Shown here one piece after another: positions 63,244 to 64,000 of a stretch of 64,000 bases of DNA. The stretch's first letter is position 1. Every line of letters begins with the position of its first letter. The notes beneath the pieces were generated by a model, which saw only the letters and a program-made list of their open reading frames with translations, searched no databases and had not been told where the DNA came from. The DNA lies in contig NZ_JAQSDN010000033.1 of NCBI RefSeq assembly GCF_029945925.1, positions 62,001 to 126,000 on the forward strand. Direction: 5' to 3'. This stretch comes from Polaromonas sp. (lineage in GTDB: Bacteria; Pseudomonadota; Gammaproteobacteria; Burkholderiales; Burkholderiaceae_C). The position numbers and the translations under genes were made by a program.

Positions 63244-64000
63244 ATGACCTCCGCTCTCCACACTTCGGCCCTGACCTCCCTGCCCTTGCTCGCGCGCGGC
63301 AAGGTTCGCGACAACTACGCTGTCGGCAAAGACCGGCTGCTGATGGTCGCCAGCGACCGGCTCAGCGCCTTCGACGTCATCATGGGCGAGCCGATTCCGG
63401 GCAAAGGCGTGTTGCTCACGCAAATGGCCCTGTTCTGGTTCGACAAGCTGGGCCACATCTGTCCCAACCACCTGACCGGCGAGGCGCCCGAAAGCGTGGT
63501 GACAACCGCCGAAGTGCCGCAGGTCACCGGCCGTTCCATGCTGGTCAAGCGCCTGAAGCCGATTCCGGTCGAGGCCGTGGTACGGGGCTACCTGGCCGGC
63601 AGTGGCTGGAAGGAATACCAGGACAGCCAGTCGGTTTGTGGTGTGCCGCTGCCGGCCGGCCTGAAAAACGCCAGCAAGCTGCCCGAGCCGATTTTCACGC
63701 CGGCGGCCAAGGCAGCGGTGGGCGAGCATGACGAAAACATCAGCTTCGAGCAGGTCGTGAAAGTTGTTGGCCCCGAACTGGCCGCGCAGATCCGCGACCT
63801 CAGCATCCGCATCTACCAGGAGGCCGCGGCCTTTGCCCTGACCAAGGGCATCATCATTGCCGACACCAAGTTCGAGTTCGGCCTGGACGAAAACGGCACG
63901 CTGACCCTGATGGACGAGGTGCTGACGCCCGACTCCTCGCGTTACTGGCCTATCGAAGGTTACGAGCAGGCCTTCGCCACGGGCACCAACCCGCCCAGCT
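63244..64000 (+). CDS. purC: phosphoribosylaminoimidazole-succinocarboxamide synthase, 3' end outside window
   Basis: Visible 252 residues start [31 protein letters not shown] synthetase signatures: [68 protein letters not shown] and [15 protein letters not shown]. It joins CAIR and aspartate in purine synthesis, the step before purB. The frame continues past the end of the window. Confidence 0.97.
   Translation, partial: MTSALHTSALTSLPLLARGKVRDNYAVGKDRLLMVASDRLSAFDVIMGEPIPGKGVLLTQMALFWFDKLGHICPNHLTGEAPESVVTTAEVPQVTGRSMLVKRLKPIPVEAVVRGYLAGSGWKEYQDSQSVCGVPLPAGLKNASKLPEPIFTPAAKAAVGEHDENISFEQVVKVVGPELAAQIRDLSIRIYQEAAAFALTKGIIIADTKFEFGLDENGTLTLMDEVLTPDSSRYWPIEGYEQAFATGTNPPS

Overview
The window looks like a chromosomal segment of a high-GC betaproteobacterium of the Burkholderiales, most likely family Comamonadaceae and close to Polaromonas (inferred from gene content and repeats; no search was run). 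Clues are the order LysM protein-dprA-smg divergent from def-fmt, the pgk/pyk/fba/purC cluster, the yajC-secD-secF-DUF1631 run, and GC-rich dispersed repeats of a type I associate with this family. I see no rRNA, tRNA, CRISPR array, insertion sequence or prophage.

Layout. 1-2.8 kb: two tandem Wzy/PglL-type O-antigen or glycan ligases, the first cut by the window edge. 2.8-10.4 kb: moaC, a BepA-like M48 protease, a holin-like membrane protein, terC behind a convincing yybP-ykoY manganese riboswitch, two small zinc-ribbon proteins, purB and a glutathione S-transferase. 10.5-20.9 kb, the most interesting part: a long minus-strand operon (flavin amine oxidase, DUF1365, Cfa-like methyltransferase, chalcone-isomerase-like protein, GPH-type MFS carrier, DUF3833 lipoprotein, SDR, NTF2-like protein) next to a glutathione peroxidase, a divergent MerR/B12-binding regulator of the LitR/CarH type and a di-iron ferritin-like protein. 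This looks like a light or singlet-oxygen inducible membrane-lipid modification island. The Cfa-like enzyme lacks two of the bicarbonate-pocket residues of true cyclopropane synthases.

20.9-28.2 kb: a heptose-phosphate adenylyltransferase and a tetR-OMF-MFP-RND efflux operon with palindromic operators. 28.2-40.5 kb: glnE, divergent yhdP with a nitrilase-like amidase and a FixL/FixJ-type two-component pair, then mltA and an MliC-like lysozyme inhibitor. 40.8-51.2 kb: an Lrp-type regulator, a fused indolepyruvate ferredoxin oxidoreductase preceded by a short ORF that duplicates its first 19 residues, then yajC-secD-secF-DUF1631. 51.3-57.3 kb: smg, dprA, LysM protein, and divergent def-fmt-azlC-azlD. 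57.3-64 kb: glycolytic genes pgk, pyk and fba with a dapA-like gene and a PAP2 phosphatase among them, then purC running off the end.

Three dispersed repeat families recur. Family A is about 90 bp, GC-rich, with two hairpins, and usually sits immediately after stop codons. Family B is about 65 bp with a gctatt...atagct core. Family C is a short ttcgacaggctcagg type. Some copies lie inside genes (the DUF1365 N-terminus, glnE, the efflux lipoprotein) and are read through as protein.
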